DNA of 64,000 nucleotides from Cupriavidus malaysiensis (GCF_001854325.1 NZ_CP017754.1:1736001-1800000); one strand, 5' to 3'; positions 1-8,963 are shown, counted from the first letter of the stretch. The notes: generated from the letters alone by a model not told the origin. A program made the numbers and translations.

Positions 1-749
1 AAGGCGCTGATGCCTTCGCCGCCGTCCGGGTGGTGCAGCGCCGCCACGAAGCTGTCGCGCTCGGCCACCAGGTGCTCGGCGAGCGAGGCGCTGGCGGCAT
101 GATTGACCAGGTCCTTGATACGGCCTACCGCGTGCGGCGACTCGCCGGCCAGTTCGCCGGCCAGCTTGAGCGCCTCGGCCAGCGCCTGGCCCGGCGCGGC
201 GATGCGGTTGACCAGGCCGAAGTGCTGCAGGCGCGCGGCGTCGACCGGCCGGCCCAGCATCATCAGCTCGCTGGCGAGCTGGCGGGGCAGGGCGCGCGCC
301 AGTTCGTAGGAGCCGCCGCCGTCGGGCGTCAGGCCGACCTTGGCATAGGCCATGACGAACCTGGCGTCGCTGGCGGCGACGACGAAGTCGCAGGCGAGCA
401 CCAGCGAGAAGCCGGCGCCGGCCGCCGGGCCTTCGACCGCGGCGATGATGGGCTTGGGGAAGGCGTGCAGGCCTTCGATCCAGCGGTTCAGCACTTCGAT
501 GCTGCGCGCCTGCACCTCGGGCGGCTGGGCGCGGTTGCCGAGCAGCCGGTTGAGGTTGCCGCCGGCGCAGAACACGCCGTCGGCGCCGGTCAGCACGACC
601 GCGCGCAGCGAGTCGTCGCCAGCGGCCGTTTCCAGCGCCGCCTGCGAGGCCGCGTAGATGTCCGGGTGCAGCGCATTGCGCGCCTCCGGGTTGGAGATGG
701 TCAGCACCAGGGTGGAGCCGACGCGTTCGGAGAGGAGCTGTGCGGTCAT
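1..749 (-). CDS. Enoyl-CoA hydratase/isomerase, partial (C-terminus beyond left edge)
   Basis: Crotonase-fold enzyme acting on enoyl-CoA esters in beta-oxidation or aromatic degradation. The frame opens at ATG 749 with MTAQLLSERV and stays open to the window edge, so about 249 residues are seen. Two oxyanion-hole segments are visible: GADGVFCAGGNL (residues 55-66) and EGPAAGAGFSL (106-116). Where a classical hydratase carries its second catalytic Glu, this protein has PDGGG (142-146), an Asp arrangement I associate with PaaG-type isomerases. An isomerase or oxepin-CoA hydrolase role is therefore as likely as plain hydration. It lies just downstream of the PaaH-type dehydrogenase on the same strand (65-bp gap), suggesting co-transcription in a phenylacetate-like or beta-oxidation operon. 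Family assignment is secure; substrate is not. Confidence 0.9.
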   Translation of the reverse strand, partial: MTAQLLSERVGSTLVLTISNPEARNALHPDIYAASQAALETAAGDDSLRAVVLTGADGVFCAGGNLNRLLGNRAQPPEVQARSIEVLNRWIEGLHAFPKPIIAAVEGPAAGAGFSLVLACDFVVAASDARFVMAYAKVGLTPDGGGSYELARALPRQLASELMMLGRPVDAARLQHFGLVNRIAAPGQALAEALKLAGELAGESPHAVGRIKDLVNHAASASLAEHLVAERDSFVAALHHPDGGEGISA

Positions 750-814
750 CGGGACGGTCTCGGCGTGGCAGCGTCAGGAGCGGCCGGGTTGGGGGCAGGC
801 GAGGGGCGGGCCCC

Positions 815-2338
815 TCAGGCTTCCTCGGCCAGCAGCGACAGGCCCAGGCCGGCGCGGCGCCACAGCCACGGGCTCGGGCGGTAGCGCATGTCGCCGGTCA
901 GGCGTTCCATATTGCGCAGGGTCTCCAGCACCAGCGCCGGGCCGATGGCGTCGCCCAGGGCCAGCGGGCCCTTGGGGTAGCCCAGGCCCAGGTTGACCGC
1001 CAGGTCGATGTCGGACGGCGTGGCGATGCGCTGCTGGGCGATGTCGCTGGCGATGTTGACGATGCAGGAAACGATGCGCTGGGCGACGAAGCCGGCCGAG
1101 TCGCGGATCACGGTGACCGGCTTGCCGTCGCTGGCGAACAGGCCGTGCGCGGCGTCGCGCGCGGCGGCGCTGGTGGCCGGCGTGGTCATCAGGGTGCGGC
1201 GCTTGGTGGCCTCGAAGGGCAGCAGGGTGTCGATGGCCACCACGCGGCTGGCGTCCAGGCCTTCTTCCAGTGCGCTGGTGGTGGCGTCCAGGCCGAGCGG
1301 GGTGACCACGATCAGCGCCTCGGCCGAGGGCTGGTTGCCGACTTCCGGCGTCACGCCCAGGGCGATCAGCAGCTTGACCACCATGTCATGGCCGCGCTGG
1401 TTGGCGCGGCTGACCCAGACGCTGGCCGGGCGCGCGGCGGGCACCGCGGCGGCGACCGGCACCTGCTTGGCGCCGTTCTCGTAGCGGTAGAAGCCGGCGC
1501 CGGCCTTGCGGCCGATCAGGCCGCCCACCGAGCGGATCGCCGTGATCGGCGAGGGACGGTAGCGCGGTTCCTGGTAGAACTGGTTGTAGATCGATTCCAT
1601 CACCGGGTGCGACACGTCCAGCCCGGTCAGGTCCATCAGTTCGAAGGGGCCCATGCGGAAGCCGGCCTGCTCGCGCATGATGTCGTCGATGTCGGCAAAG
1701 GCGGCCACGCCTTCCTGCGCCACCTTCAGGCCCTCGATGTTCATGCCGCGGCCGGCATGGTTGACGATGAAGCCGGGCATGTCCTTGCAGCGCACCGGGG
1801 TGTGGCCCATGCGGCGCGACAGCACCATCAGGGCGTCGCCCACGGCGGGGTCGCCGGACAGGCCGTCGATGACCTCGACCACCTTCATCAGCGGCACCGG
1901 GTTGAAGAAGTGGTAGCCGGCGATGCGGCCCGGGTGCCTGGCGCCCACGGCGATCGCGGTGATCGACAGCGAGGAGGTGTTGGAGGCGATGACGGCATCC
2001 GCGCGCAGGATGGCTTCCAGCTTGGCGACCAGATCGCGCTTGACCTCGAGCCGCTCGACGATGGCCTCGACCACCATGTCGCAGCCGGCCAGGTCTTCCA
2101 GCGCGGTGCAGGGCCGCACGCGCGCCAGCGCCGCGGCGCCTTCCTCGGCACTCAGCTTGCCCTTCTCGGTCAGTTTGGCGAAGGTGTCCTGCAGGTACTG
2201 GCGGGCGGCCGCCACGGCCTGCGGGTTGGTGTCGAAGAGATTGACGGCCAGTCCGGCCTGCGCGGCGATCTGGGCGATGCCGCGGCCCATGGCGCCGGTG
2301 CCGACGATGCCCAGGGATTCGATGGTGAGAGTGCTCAT
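815..2338 (-). CDS. paaH: 3-hydroxyacyl-CoA dehydrogenase, PaaH type
   Basis: NAD-dependent oxidation of 3-hydroxyacyl-CoA to 3-ketoacyl-CoA, cytoplasmic. At 507 residues it matches the long PaaH form: a Rossmann domain followed by two 3HCDH C-terminal domains, rather than the short 280-residue type. The dinucleotide fold GTGAMGRG lies at residues 13-20 and the catalytic His in GYHFFNPVPLMKVVEV is about residue 143. The ATG at 2338 is preceded by GGAAG at a suitable distance. The partial hydratase follows on the same strand, so the pair looks like an operon whose promoter faces the divergent glutathione transferase gene. A palindrome about 30 bp upstream of the start may be an operator. PaaH is the best name, but a general 3-hydroxybutyryl-CoA dehydrogenase is possible because no other paa genes are in view. 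Confidence 0.88.
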   Translation of the reverse strand: MSTLTIESLGIVGTGAMGRGIAQIAAQAGLAVNLFDTNPQAVAAARQYLQDTFAKLTEKGKLSAEEGAAALARVRPCTALEDLAGCDMVVEAIVERLEVKRDLVAKLEAILRADAVIASNTSSLSITAIAVGARHPGRIAGYHFFNPVPLMKVVEVIDGLSGDPAVGDALMVLSRRMGHTPVRCKDMPGFIVNHAGRGMNIEGLKVAQEGVAAFADIDDIMREQAGFRMGPFELMDLTGLDVSHPVMESIYNQFYQEPRYRPSPITAIRSVGGLIGRKAGAGFYRYENGAKQVPVAAAVPAARPASVWVSRANQRGHDMVVKLLIALGVTPEVGNQPSAEALIVVTPLGLDATTSALEEGLDASRVVAIDTLLPFEATKRRTLMTTPATSAAARDAAHGLFASDGKPVTVIRDSAGFVAQRIVSCIVNIASDIAQQRIATPSDIDLAVNLGLGYPKGPLALGDAIGPALVLETLRNMERLTGDMRYRPSPWLWRRAGLGLSLLAEEA

Positions 2339-2367
2339 GGTGCTTCCGGGAAATTGCGGTTAAATTA

Positions 2368-2379
2368 GCACGATCGTAC
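2368..2379. promoter_or_regulatory. Candidate TetR-type operator in the paaH/gst divergent promoter
   Basis: A perfect 8-bp palindrome ACGATCGT (2370-2377) with partly symmetric flanks lies about 30 bp upstream of the paaH-like start, in an AT-richer patch of the 223-bp divergent gap. TetR regulators of acyl-CoA catabolism often bind CG-centred palindromes of this kind. No TetR gene is in the window, so the assignment is inference from sequence shape. Confidence 0.35.
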
Positions 2380-2561
2380 GTTTTTTGCATCTTTCGTGTA
2401 AGACGCAGGATGCAGCCAGCGTGCGCTGATCGGCCAGCGTTTCTGCCCGAGGCTTGCCGAACCGGCCGAAGGCCGACAATATGGCAGCGCCGCGCGCATG
2501 TCAGCATGCATGCCCGCATGCACGCGGACACCACCCCCAAGAACATCCGGAGACACACGAC

Positions 2562-3203
2562 ATGCTGAAGCTCTGCGGCTTTGCCGCCAGCAACTACTAC
2601 AACAAGGTCAAACTCGCCCTGCTCGAAAAGAAGGTGCCGTTCGAGGAGGTGCTGGCCTGGGTCGGCGAGACCGACCTTGCGGCCACCCCGGCGGGCAAGG
2701 TGCCCTATATCATCACCGATGCCGGCCCGCTGTGCGAGTCCGAGGCCATCGCCGACTACATCGAATCGGCCTATCCGCAGTCGCCGCTGCTGCCGGCCGA
2801 TGCCTTCGGCGCGGCCAAGGTGCGCGAACTGGTGGTGTTCATGGAGCTCTACCTGGAGCTGACGGCGCGCGAGCTCTACCCCGAGGCCTTCTTCGGCGGC
2901 AAGGTCAGCGACAGCGTCAAGGAGCGCCAGCACAAGCTGCTGTCGCGCTACATCCCCGCCTTCGCCAAGCTGGCCAGGTTCTCGCCCTATCTGGCCGGCG
3001 ACACGTTCACGCTGGCGGACTGCGCGGCCCTGGCCCACCTGCCGCTGGTCTCTTCCTGCACCAAGATCATCTACGGCACCGACATGCTGGCCGACCTGCC
3101 GCTCAAGGACTACCTGAAGCTGCTGTCCGAGCGGCCGACCGTGCAGCAGGTCAACGCCGACCGCAAGGCCAACCTCGAACTGATGGCCAGCCGCCGCAAG
3201 TGA
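2562..3203 (+). CDS. Glutathione S-transferase family protein
   Basis: Cytoplasmic GST-fold protein of 213 residues, the normal family length. The N-terminal thioredoxin-like domain is clear: GFAASNYYNKVKLALLEKK supplies the start of the fold, KVPYI carries the cis-proline, and ESEAIADYIE is the glutathione-contacting SNAIL-like segment. The all-helical C-terminal domain includes AGDTFTLADCAALAHL, the usual GST N-capping region. I chose ATG 2562 because GGAGA lies about 10 bp upstream and the thioredoxin fold begins immediately; the longer in-frame extension to 2454 looks non-coding. It is transcribed divergently from the PaaH-type gene and stands alone. The substrate cannot be told from sequence. 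Confidence 0.88.
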   Translation: MLKLCGFAASNYYNKVKLALLEKKVPFEEVLAWVGETDLAATPAGKVPYIITDAGPLCESEAIADYIESAYPQSPLLPADAFGAAKVRELVVFMELYLELTARELYPEAFFGGKVSDSVKERQHKLLSRYIPAFAKLARFSPYLAGDTFTLADCAALAHLPLVSSCTKIIYGTDMLADLPLKDYLKLLSERPTVQQVNADRKANLELMASRRK

Positions 3204-3254
3204 GCGGGTGAGTGGGCGAGCGCGGCCGCCGGCCGCGCCGCCGGAGCCGGCAGG

Positions 3255-3297
3255 AGCCAGTAGACGCAAGACGCCGGGTGCGCGCGCCGGCTATCGT
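3255..3297 (+). promoter_or_regulatory. Box A: AraC-type activator site and -10 upstream of atuA
   Basis: AGCCAGTAGACGCAAGAC at 3255-3272, followed after 18-19 bp by CTATCGT as a -10-like element. It is one of five copies of the same 18-mer in this window, all in plus orientation before plus-strand genes. The CAAGAC end sits at the -35 position, as expected for a class II AraC-activated promoter. The downstream start codon is about 55 bp away. Confidence 0.7.
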
Positions 3298-3326
3298 GGC
3301 GCCATCCCATTCACGGAGCGGCAGCG

Positions 3327-5174
3327 ATGACGGAACAGCGCGCGCCCGGCGTACGCATCGGCGGCGCCTCGGGCTTCTGGGGCGACAGCAGTGTCGGCCC
3401 GGTGCAACTGGTCGAGCACGGCGGTATCGACTACCTGGTGTTCGACTACCTGGCCGAACTGACCATGTCGCTGCTGGCGGCGGCCCGGCTCAAGCACCCC
3501 GAGGCGGGCTACGCCACCGATTTCATCACCGGCGCGATGCGCGCGGTGCTCAAGCCCGCGCTGGCGCGCGGCATCCGCATCGTCAGCAATGCCGGCGGGG
3601 TCAATCCACGCGGCTGCGCCGAGGCGCTGCGCCGGCTGGCCGACGAGCAGGGCGTGCCGGTGCGCATCGCGGTGGTCGAGGGCGACGACCTGATGCCGCG
3701 CCTGGCCGAGCTGCGCGCGCTCGGCGTGAGCGACATGCAGACCGGCGCGCCGCTGCCCGAGCGGGTGCTCAGCGCCAATGCCTATTTCGGCGCCCAGCCG
3801 ATCCGCGCCGCCCTCGATGCCGGCGCCGACATCGTCATCACGGGGCGCTGCGTCGACAGCGCGGTGACGCTGGGTGTGCTGATGCACGCCTTCGGCTGGC
3901 AGGCCGACGACTACGACAGGCTGGCCGCCGGCAGCCTGGCCGGCCATATCATCGAATGCGGCTGCCAGGCCACCGGCGGCCTGCACACCGACTGGGAGCG
4001 GGTGCCCGACTGGGCCGGGATCGGCTATCCGGTCATCGACTGCGCCGCCGACGGCAGCTTCGTGGTCGGCAAGCCGCCCGGCACCGGCGGGCTGGTCAGC
4101 ACCGCCACCGTGGGCGAGCAGCTGCTCTATGAGATCGGCGATCCGGCCGCCTACCTGCTGCCCGACGTCACCTGCGACTTCACCGCCGTGCGGCTGCGCC
4201 AGCTCGGCCCGGACGCGGTCGAGGTGAGCGGCGCGCGCGGGCGTGCGCCGGGTCCGCAGTACAAGGTCTCCGCCACCTATGCCGACGGCTACCGCTGCAA
4301 TGCGCAGCTCACCGTCGTCGGCGTCGACGCGGTGAAGAAGGCGCGCCGCAGCGGCGAGGCCTTCCTCGCCCGCACGCGGCGCCTGCTGGCACAGGCAGGC
4401 CTGCCCGACTTCTCGGCCACCCACCTGGAGGTGCTGGGCACGGCGGCGTCCTTCGGCCCGCACGTGCCGCAGCCCGCGCTCTACGAAGCGGTCATGTGGC
4501 TGGCCGTGTCGCATGCGGACAAGCGCGCGCTGGAGCTGTTCGCGCGCGAGATCGCGCCGGCCGGCACCTCCTGGTCGCCCGGCACCACCGGCGTGGGCGG
4601 GCGGCCGTCGGTCAGCCTGTCGATCAAGCAGTTCCCGCTGCTGGTGCCCAAGGCGTTCGCCCAGCCCGCCGTGACGCTGGACGGCGAGCCGCTGCCGTTC
4701 GCCATGCAGGCCCCGGCGGCGCCAGAGGCCGTCCCGGTTCCGGCCGCAGGCGGGGCGGACGGCATCTTCGGCGCGCAGCCGCCCCAGCCGGACTGGGTCG
4801 AGGTGCCGCTGATCCGGCTGGCCTACGGCCGCAGCGGCGACAAGGGCGATTTCTCCAATATCGGCATCCTGGCGCGCCGTGCCGACTACCTGCCGCTGCT
4901 TGCCGCGCAATTGACCGAGGCCGCCGTGGCCGCCTACCTGGCCCACCTGGTCAAGGGCCGGGTCACGCGCTTCGCGCTGCCCGGCATCGGCGCCTTCAAT
5001 TTCCTGTGCGAGGCGGCGCTGGGCGGCGGCGGCATGGCCTCGCTGCGCAACGATCCGCTCGGCAAGGGCATGGGCCAGGTGCTGCTGAGCATGCCGGTGC
5101 GCGTGCCGCCGGGGCTGGCCGCTGCCCTGGACGCCGAAGCGGGCACTGCAGCCGACGCGGCAGCGGCCGCCTGA
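3327..5174 (+). CDS. atuA: Acyclic terpene utilization AtuA family protein (DUF1446)
   Basis: A 615-residue protein of the AtuA/DUF1446 family, named from the Pseudomonas citronellol/geranyl-CoA gene cluster; its biochemical role is unsettled. The N-terminal two thirds carry the family core (RIGGASGFWGDSS at the start, AGADIVITGRCVDSA near 170, TGGLVSTATVGEQLLYEIG near 255). A second C-terminal AtuA-like domain follows from about residue 490 (LIRLAYGRSGDKGDFSNIGI), so both parts of the long form are fused. The tail is a low-complexity Ala run. It starts a probable operon with the TIGR03084 and DUF2156 genes, behind Box A. Acyl-CoA carboxylase genes downstream fit an atu-like role, but citronellol itself is not implied. 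Confidence 0.9.
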   Translation: MTEQRAPGVRIGGASGFWGDSSVGPVQLVEHGGIDYLVFDYLAELTMSLLAAARLKHPEAGYATDFITGAMRAVLKPALARGIRIVSNAGGVNPRGCAEALRRLADEQGVPVRIAVVEGDDLMPRLAELRALGVSDMQTGAPLPERVLSANAYFGAQPIRAALDAGADIVITGRCVDSAVTLGVLMHAFGWQADDYDRLAAGSLAGHIIECGCQATGGLHTDWERVPDWAGIGYPVIDCAADGSFVVGKPPGTGGLVSTATVGEQLLYEIGDPAAYLLPDVTCDFTAVRLRQLGPDAVEVSGARGRAPGPQYKVSATYADGYRCNAQLTVVGVDAVKKARRSGEAFLARTRRLLAQAGLPDFSATHLEVLGTAASFGPHVPQPALYEAVMWLAVSHADKRALELFAREIAPAGTSWSPGTTGVGGRPSVSLSIKQFPLLVPKAFAQPAVTLDGEPLPFAMQAPAAPEAVPVPAAGGADGIFGAQPPQPDWVEVPLIRLAYGRSGDKGDFSNIGILARRADYLPLLAAQLTEAAVAAYLAHLVKGRVTRFALPGIGAFNFLCEAALGGGGMASLRNDPLGKGMGQVLLSMPVRVPPGLAAALDAEAGTAADAAAAA

Positions 5175-5291
5175 GCCGCCTGAGCCGCGTGGCGGCCGCC
5201 CAGCCGGCCGCCAAGCCGGCCGTCTTAGTCCGGGGCGGGGCCGCAGCCGCCGGCCTTGCCTCTCTACCCGACGCCGTTTCCAGGAGTCCCC

Positions 5292-6110
5292 GTGAACGAC
5301 AGTTGCCGTGACCTGCTCGACGAATACCAGGACCTTGCCGCGCTGGCGCAGACCCTCGGCGCGGAGGAGTGGGCCCGTGCCACCGACTTCCACGGCTGGA
5401 GCGCCTGGGACGAGATCGCCCACCTCTGCTTCTTCGACGAGGCCTCCCTGCTGGCCATCGGCGACGCCGATGCCTTCCAGCGCGAGGCGCTGGAGCTGGG
5501 CCGGCTGATGGCCGCGGGCGGACATATCAGCGCGGTCGCGCGCGAGCGCTACCGCGGCCTGGACGGCCCCGCGCTGCTGGCGCGCTGGCGCCAGCGCCAC
5601 GAGGCGCTGGTGGCCGGGCTGGCCGCGCTGGATGCCAGGCACCGGCTGCCCTGGTACGGACCGCCGATGAGCGCGCGCTCCTTCGCCACCGCGCGCCTGA
5701 TGGAAACCTGGGCGCACGGACAGGACATCTGGGACGCGCTGGGACGGCGCCGCCCGGCCAGCGCACGGCTGCGGCATATCGCCCATCTCGGCGTCGGCAC
5801 CTTCGGCTGGACCTTCGTCAACCGCGGCCAGCCGGTGCCGGAACCGATGCCCTATGTCGAACTGGCCGCGCCGGACGGCGCCACCTGGCAGTGGGGCGAG
5901 CCGTCGGCGCGCCACTACGTGCGCGGCACGGCCGAGGATTTCTGCCTGCTGGTCACGCAGCGGCGCCACCTGGACGACACCGCGCTGGCCTATAGCGAGG
6001 GTGCCGCCACGCAGTGGCTGGCGCAGGCGCAGTGCTTCGCCGGCCCGCCCGCCGACGGCCCGGCGGTCGGCACGCGCGCGCGGCGCGTGGCGGCCGGCGG
6101 CGCCGGTTGA
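5292..6110 (+). CDS. TIGR03084 family metal-binding (DinB-like) protein
   Basis: A 272-residue protein of the DinB/maleylpyruvate-isomerase-N superfamily, subgroup TIGR03084. The first half is the four-helix metal-binding bundle: WSAWDEIAHLCFFDE supplies the first His, ETWAHGQDIWDALG the second, and HIAHLGVGTFGWTF follows. The family is repeatedly found beside AtuA and acyl-CoA carboxylase genes, as here; its reaction is unknown. I prefer the GTG start at 5292, which has AGGAG just upstream, over the in-frame ATG at 5256, whose leader is proline-rich and unlike the family. Its stop overlaps the next gene's start (TGATG), implying translational coupling. Confidence 0.85.
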   Translation: MNDSCRDLLDEYQDLAALAQTLGAEEWARATDFHGWSAWDEIAHLCFFDEASLLAIGDADAFQREALELGRLMAAGGHISAVARERYRGLDGPALLARWRQRHEALVAGLAALDARHRLPWYGPPMSARSFATARLMETWAHGQDIWDALGRRRPASARLRHIAHLGVGTFGWTFVNRGQPVPEPMPYVELAAPDGATWQWGEPSARHYVRGTAEDFCLLVTQRRHLDDTALAYSEGAATQWLAQAQCFAGPPADGPAVGTRARRVAAGGAG

Positions 6111-7036
6111 TGCCGGCCGCCGCGCAGCGCGCGCCGGCCGCGGCACAGGAGGCCGCGGCGGGGTGGGCGCCGGCCGGCGTGCCGCTCGTGTTGTCGCAGC
6201 GCGCCGCCATCGATGCCGCGCTGGCGCGCTGCGTGCCGGAGCAGGACCAGCACTGCCTGTCCGACGCGGCCTTCTCCAACCTCTACCTGTTCCGCCGCCC
6301 GCACGCCTACCGCTTCCACGACGGCGCCTTCCCCTACGTTTCCGGCCTGACCTATGACGGCAGCGCGCACGCGTTGCCGCTGTTCGCGCCGGCGGAGGCG
6401 CCGCCCGCGGTACTGCAGGCGCTGTTGCGCGCGCACGGGCGCCTGTACCCGCTCTCCGGCGGCCAGCTCGCGCGTCTCGATCCGGTGCGCTTCGCCTGGC
6501 AGGCCGTGCGCGACGACGCCGACTACCTCTATCCGGCCGATCACTTCCGCCACTACCGCGGCACGCTGCTCGGCAAGAAGCGCAACCTGATGCGGCAACT
6601 GCTTTCCGCCCATGCGGTGACGGCGCGGCCCTACGTGCCGGCGCTGGCCGGCGCGGCCATGGCGGTGCAGGTGCAATGGCTGCGCGACAAGGGCAAGCTG
6701 GCCGGCGAGGCCGACGATGAGGCCTGTGCCGAGGCGCTACGGTTCGTCAACGCGCTCGGCCTGCAAGGCGTGCTCTTCGAGGCCGATGGCGAGCCGGCCG
6801 GCTTCGTGCTGGCGCAGCGCATCCGCCCCGGGGTCTACGTGATGCGCTTCGCCAAGGGACTCGACCGCTTCAAGGGCATCTACCAGTACATGTTCCACCA
6901 CTTCTGCAGCGAAGCCGCGCCGGACGCGGCGTGGATCAATTTCGAGCAGGACATGGGGCTGGACAATTTCCGCCGCACCAAGCTCTCGTACCAGCCGGCC
7001 GCGCTGCTGCCCAAGTACCGCGTGACCCTGCGCTGA
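6110..7036 (+). CDS. DUF2156 (phosphatidylglycerol lysyltransferase C-terminal-like) protein
   Basis: A soluble 308-residue protein with the GNAT-like DUF2156 fold seen in the C-terminal catalytic half of lysyl-phosphatidylglycerol synthases. Visible family features are DAAFSNLYLFRRPHAYRF, YLYPADHFRHYRGTLLGKKRNLMRQL, a central EADGEPAGFVLAQRI strand-turn and the closing FEQDMGLDNFRRTKLSYQP. There are no membrane segments, so it lacks the flippase half of MprF and is unlikely to make lysyl-lipids as such; an acyl or aminoacyl transfer from CoA or tRNA is a guess. The ATG at 6110 overlaps the previous stop. Its place in the AtuA operon is unusual. A 230-bp gap with Box B follows. Confidence 0.8.
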   Translation: MPAAAQRAPAAAQEAAAGWAPAGVPLVLSQRAAIDAALARCVPEQDQHCLSDAAFSNLYLFRRPHAYRFHDGAFPYVSGLTYDGSAHALPLFAPAEAPPAVLQALLRAHGRLYPLSGGQLARLDPVRFAWQAVRDDADYLYPADHFRHYRGTLLGKKRNLMRQLLSAHAVTARPYVPALAGAAMAVQVQWLRDKGKLAGEADDEACAEALRFVNALGLQGVLFEADGEPAGFVLAQRIRPGVYVMRFAKGLDRFKGIYQYMFHHFCSEAAPDAAWINFEQDMGLDNFRRTKLSYQPAALLPKYRVTLR

Positions 7037-7123
7037 AGCGGGCATCGGGGGGCGTTTCAAGCGCGCTTGCGCCGCGTCCGAAACCACGTCCGTGTGGCGT
7101 CCCGCCGCGCTTGCAGGGAAATC

Positions 7124-7165
7124 AGCCAGTATGCGCAAGACGCCTCCGGGGTGCCGCCCGACAAT
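7124..7165 (+). promoter_or_regulatory. Box B: AraC-type activator site and -10 upstream of the carboxylase genes
   Basis: AGCCAGTATGCGCAAGAC at 7124-7141, then 18 bp, then GACAAT (7160-7165), a good -10. It gives the carboxylase beta-subunit gene its own promoter about 100 bp upstream of the start codon, separate from Box A. Confidence 0.7.
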
Positions 7166-7266
7166 GGCTGGCAGGCGGCGGCGAGGCAAGCGCGGCTCCC
7201 CTGGCGGCAGCACCGCGCGGGGCGCCGGCCCTGGCCGCCAAGGACTTCCCCACGGCGCCATTCCCC

Positions 7267-8898
7267 ATGCCCCAGATCGAAACCCGAATCTCCCCGTCGA
7301 GCAGCGCCTTCCAGGCCAACCGCGAAGGCATGCTGGCCTTGCTGGCCCGTATCCAGGAGTACGAGCAGCGCGCGGTGCAGGCCTCGGCCGCCTCGCGTGA
7401 ACGCTTCGCCCGGCGCGGCCAGCTGCTGCCGCGCGAGCGGCTGGCGCTGCTGCTCGACCCGGGCGCGCCCTTCCTCGAACTGAGCACGCTGGCCGGGCTA
7501 GGCCTCGACCATGCGGACCTCGACAAGAGCGTGCCGGGCGGCGGCCTGATCGCCGGCATCGGCTTCGTCAGCGGCGTGCGCTGCATGGTCAGCGTGTCGG
7601 ATGCCGGCATCGACGCCGGCGCATTGCAGCCCAAGGGGCTGGACAAGCAGCTGCGCGTGCAGGAACTCGCGCTGGAGAACCGCCTGCCCTATGTGCAGCT
7701 GGTGGAAAGCGCGGGCGCCAACCTGATGCGCTACCGCGTGGAGGACTTCGTGCGTGGCGGCCAGCTGTTCCGCAACCTGGCGCGCCTGTCCGCGGCCGGA
7801 CTGCCGGTGGTGACGGTCACCCATGGCTCGTCCACCGCCGGCGGCGCCTACCAGACCGGCCTGTCGGACTACATCATCCTGGTGCGCGGCCGCTCGCGCG
7901 CCTTCCTGGCCGGCCCGCCGCTGCTGATGGCCGCCACCGGCGAGGTGGCGACCGAGGAGGAGCTGGGCGGTGCCGAGATGCACACCAGCATCTCGGGCCT
8001 GGGCGACTACCTGGCCGAGGACGACCGCGACGCGCTGCGCATGGCGCGCGAGATCCTGGCCAAGATCGACTGGCAGCGCGGCGTGCCCGGCTTCGGCGAA
8101 GCGGCGCCGCGCGCCTTCAAGCCGCCGCGCTTCGATGCGGAGGAACTGCTCGGCATCATGCCGCTGGACCACAAGCGCCCGGTCGACATGAAGGAGGTGA
8201 TCGCCCGCATCGTCGACGATTCCGACTTCCTCGAGTTCGGCGAGAACTACGGCTCGGCTACCGTGTGCGGCAACGCCCGCATCGAGGGCTGGCCGGTGGG
8301 CATCATCACCAACAACGGGCCGATCGATCCGGCCGGTGCGACCAAGGCCACCCACTTCATCCAGGCCTGCTGCCAGGCGCGCACGCCCATCCTCTACCTG
8401 AACAACACCACCGGCTTCATGGTGGGGCGCAGTGTGGAGGAGGGGGGCATCATCAAGCACGGCTCCAAGATGATCCAGGCCGTCAGCAATGCCACCGTGC
8501 CCCAGATCACGCTGTACTGCGGCGCCTCCTTCGGTGCCGGCAACTACGGCATGTGCGGGCGGGGCTTCGCGCCGCGCTTCTGCTTCTCCTGGCCCAACGC
8601 CAAGACCGCGGTGATGGGCGGCGAGCAGGCCGCGCGCACCATGGCCATCGTGGCCGAGGCCGGCATGAAGCGCAAAGGCGGCGAGGCCGACGCGGCCCAG
8701 CTCGAAGCGCTGCAGCAACGCATCATCGAGCGCTTCGACAGCCAGATGAGTGTCTTCGTCACCAGTGCACACGTGCTCGACGACGGCGTGATCGATCCGC
8801 GCCAGACGCGCAGCGTGCTGGCCAACGTGCTGGCGGTGTGCCGCGATGCGCAGGCGGCGCAGCCGCAAGCCATGCAGTTTTCCGTGGCGCGGCCCTGA
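7267..8898 (+). CDS. atuC: Acyl-CoA carboxylase, carboxyltransferase (beta) subunit, AtuC/LiuB-like
   Basis: Carboxyltransferase subunit of a biotin-dependent acyl-CoA carboxylase; it transfers CO2 from carboxybiotin to an unsaturated acyl-CoA. At 543 residues it has the methylcrotonyl/geranyl-CoA carboxylase length. The N-terminal half carries ARRGQLLPRERLALLLDPG (48-66) and the oxyanion segment GSSTAGGAYQTGLSDY (188-203). The C-terminal half carries NNTTGFMVG and GASFGAGNYGMCGRGF with GGEQAARTM. Methylcrotonyl-specific enzymes usually read GSCTAGGAYVPAMSD in the oxyanion loop, so the QTGLSDY version here suggests a different, perhaps bulkier substrate such as geranyl-CoA. That is inference. 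The partner biotin subunit is encoded downstream beyond an acyl-CoA dehydrogenase. ATG 7267 begins MPQIETRIS; Box B lies upstream. Confidence 0.9.
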   Translation: MPQIETRISPSSSAFQANREGMLALLARIQEYEQRAVQASAASRERFARRGQLLPRERLALLLDPGAPFLELSTLAGLGLDHADLDKSVPGGGLIAGIGFVSGVRCMVSVSDAGIDAGALQPKGLDKQLRVQELALENRLPYVQLVESAGANLMRYRVEDFVRGGQLFRNLARLSAAGLPVVTVTHGSSTAGGAYQTGLSDYIILVRGRSRAFLAGPPLLMAATGEVATEEELGGAEMHTSISGLGDYLAEDDRDALRMAREILAKIDWQRGVPGFGEAAPRAFKPPRFDAEELLGIMPLDHKRPVDMKEVIARIVDDSDFLEFGENYGSATVCGNARIEGWPVGIITNNGPIDPAGATKATHFIQACCQARTPILYLNNTTGFMVGRSVEEGGIIKHGSKMIQAVSNATVPQITLYCGASFGAGNYGMCGRGFAPRFCFSWPNAKTAVMGGEQAARTMAIVAEAGMKRKGGEADAAQLEALQQRIIERFDSQMSVFVTSAHVLDDGVIDPRQTRSVLANVLAVCRDAQAAQPQAMQFSVARP

Positions 8899-8963
8899 TC
8901 CGGCCAGGATTCCGGCCGCCCGACCGCTTCCTCCTTTCCCCCATTCCATCCGGAGAGCAACCC

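Noticed and set aside
2414..2431. AGCCAG-N3-GCGC sequence upstream of the glutathione transferase gene, as a degenerate AraC box
   Set aside because: Only about 12 of 18 positions agree, the CAAGAC half is missing and no -10 lies 18 bp downstream.
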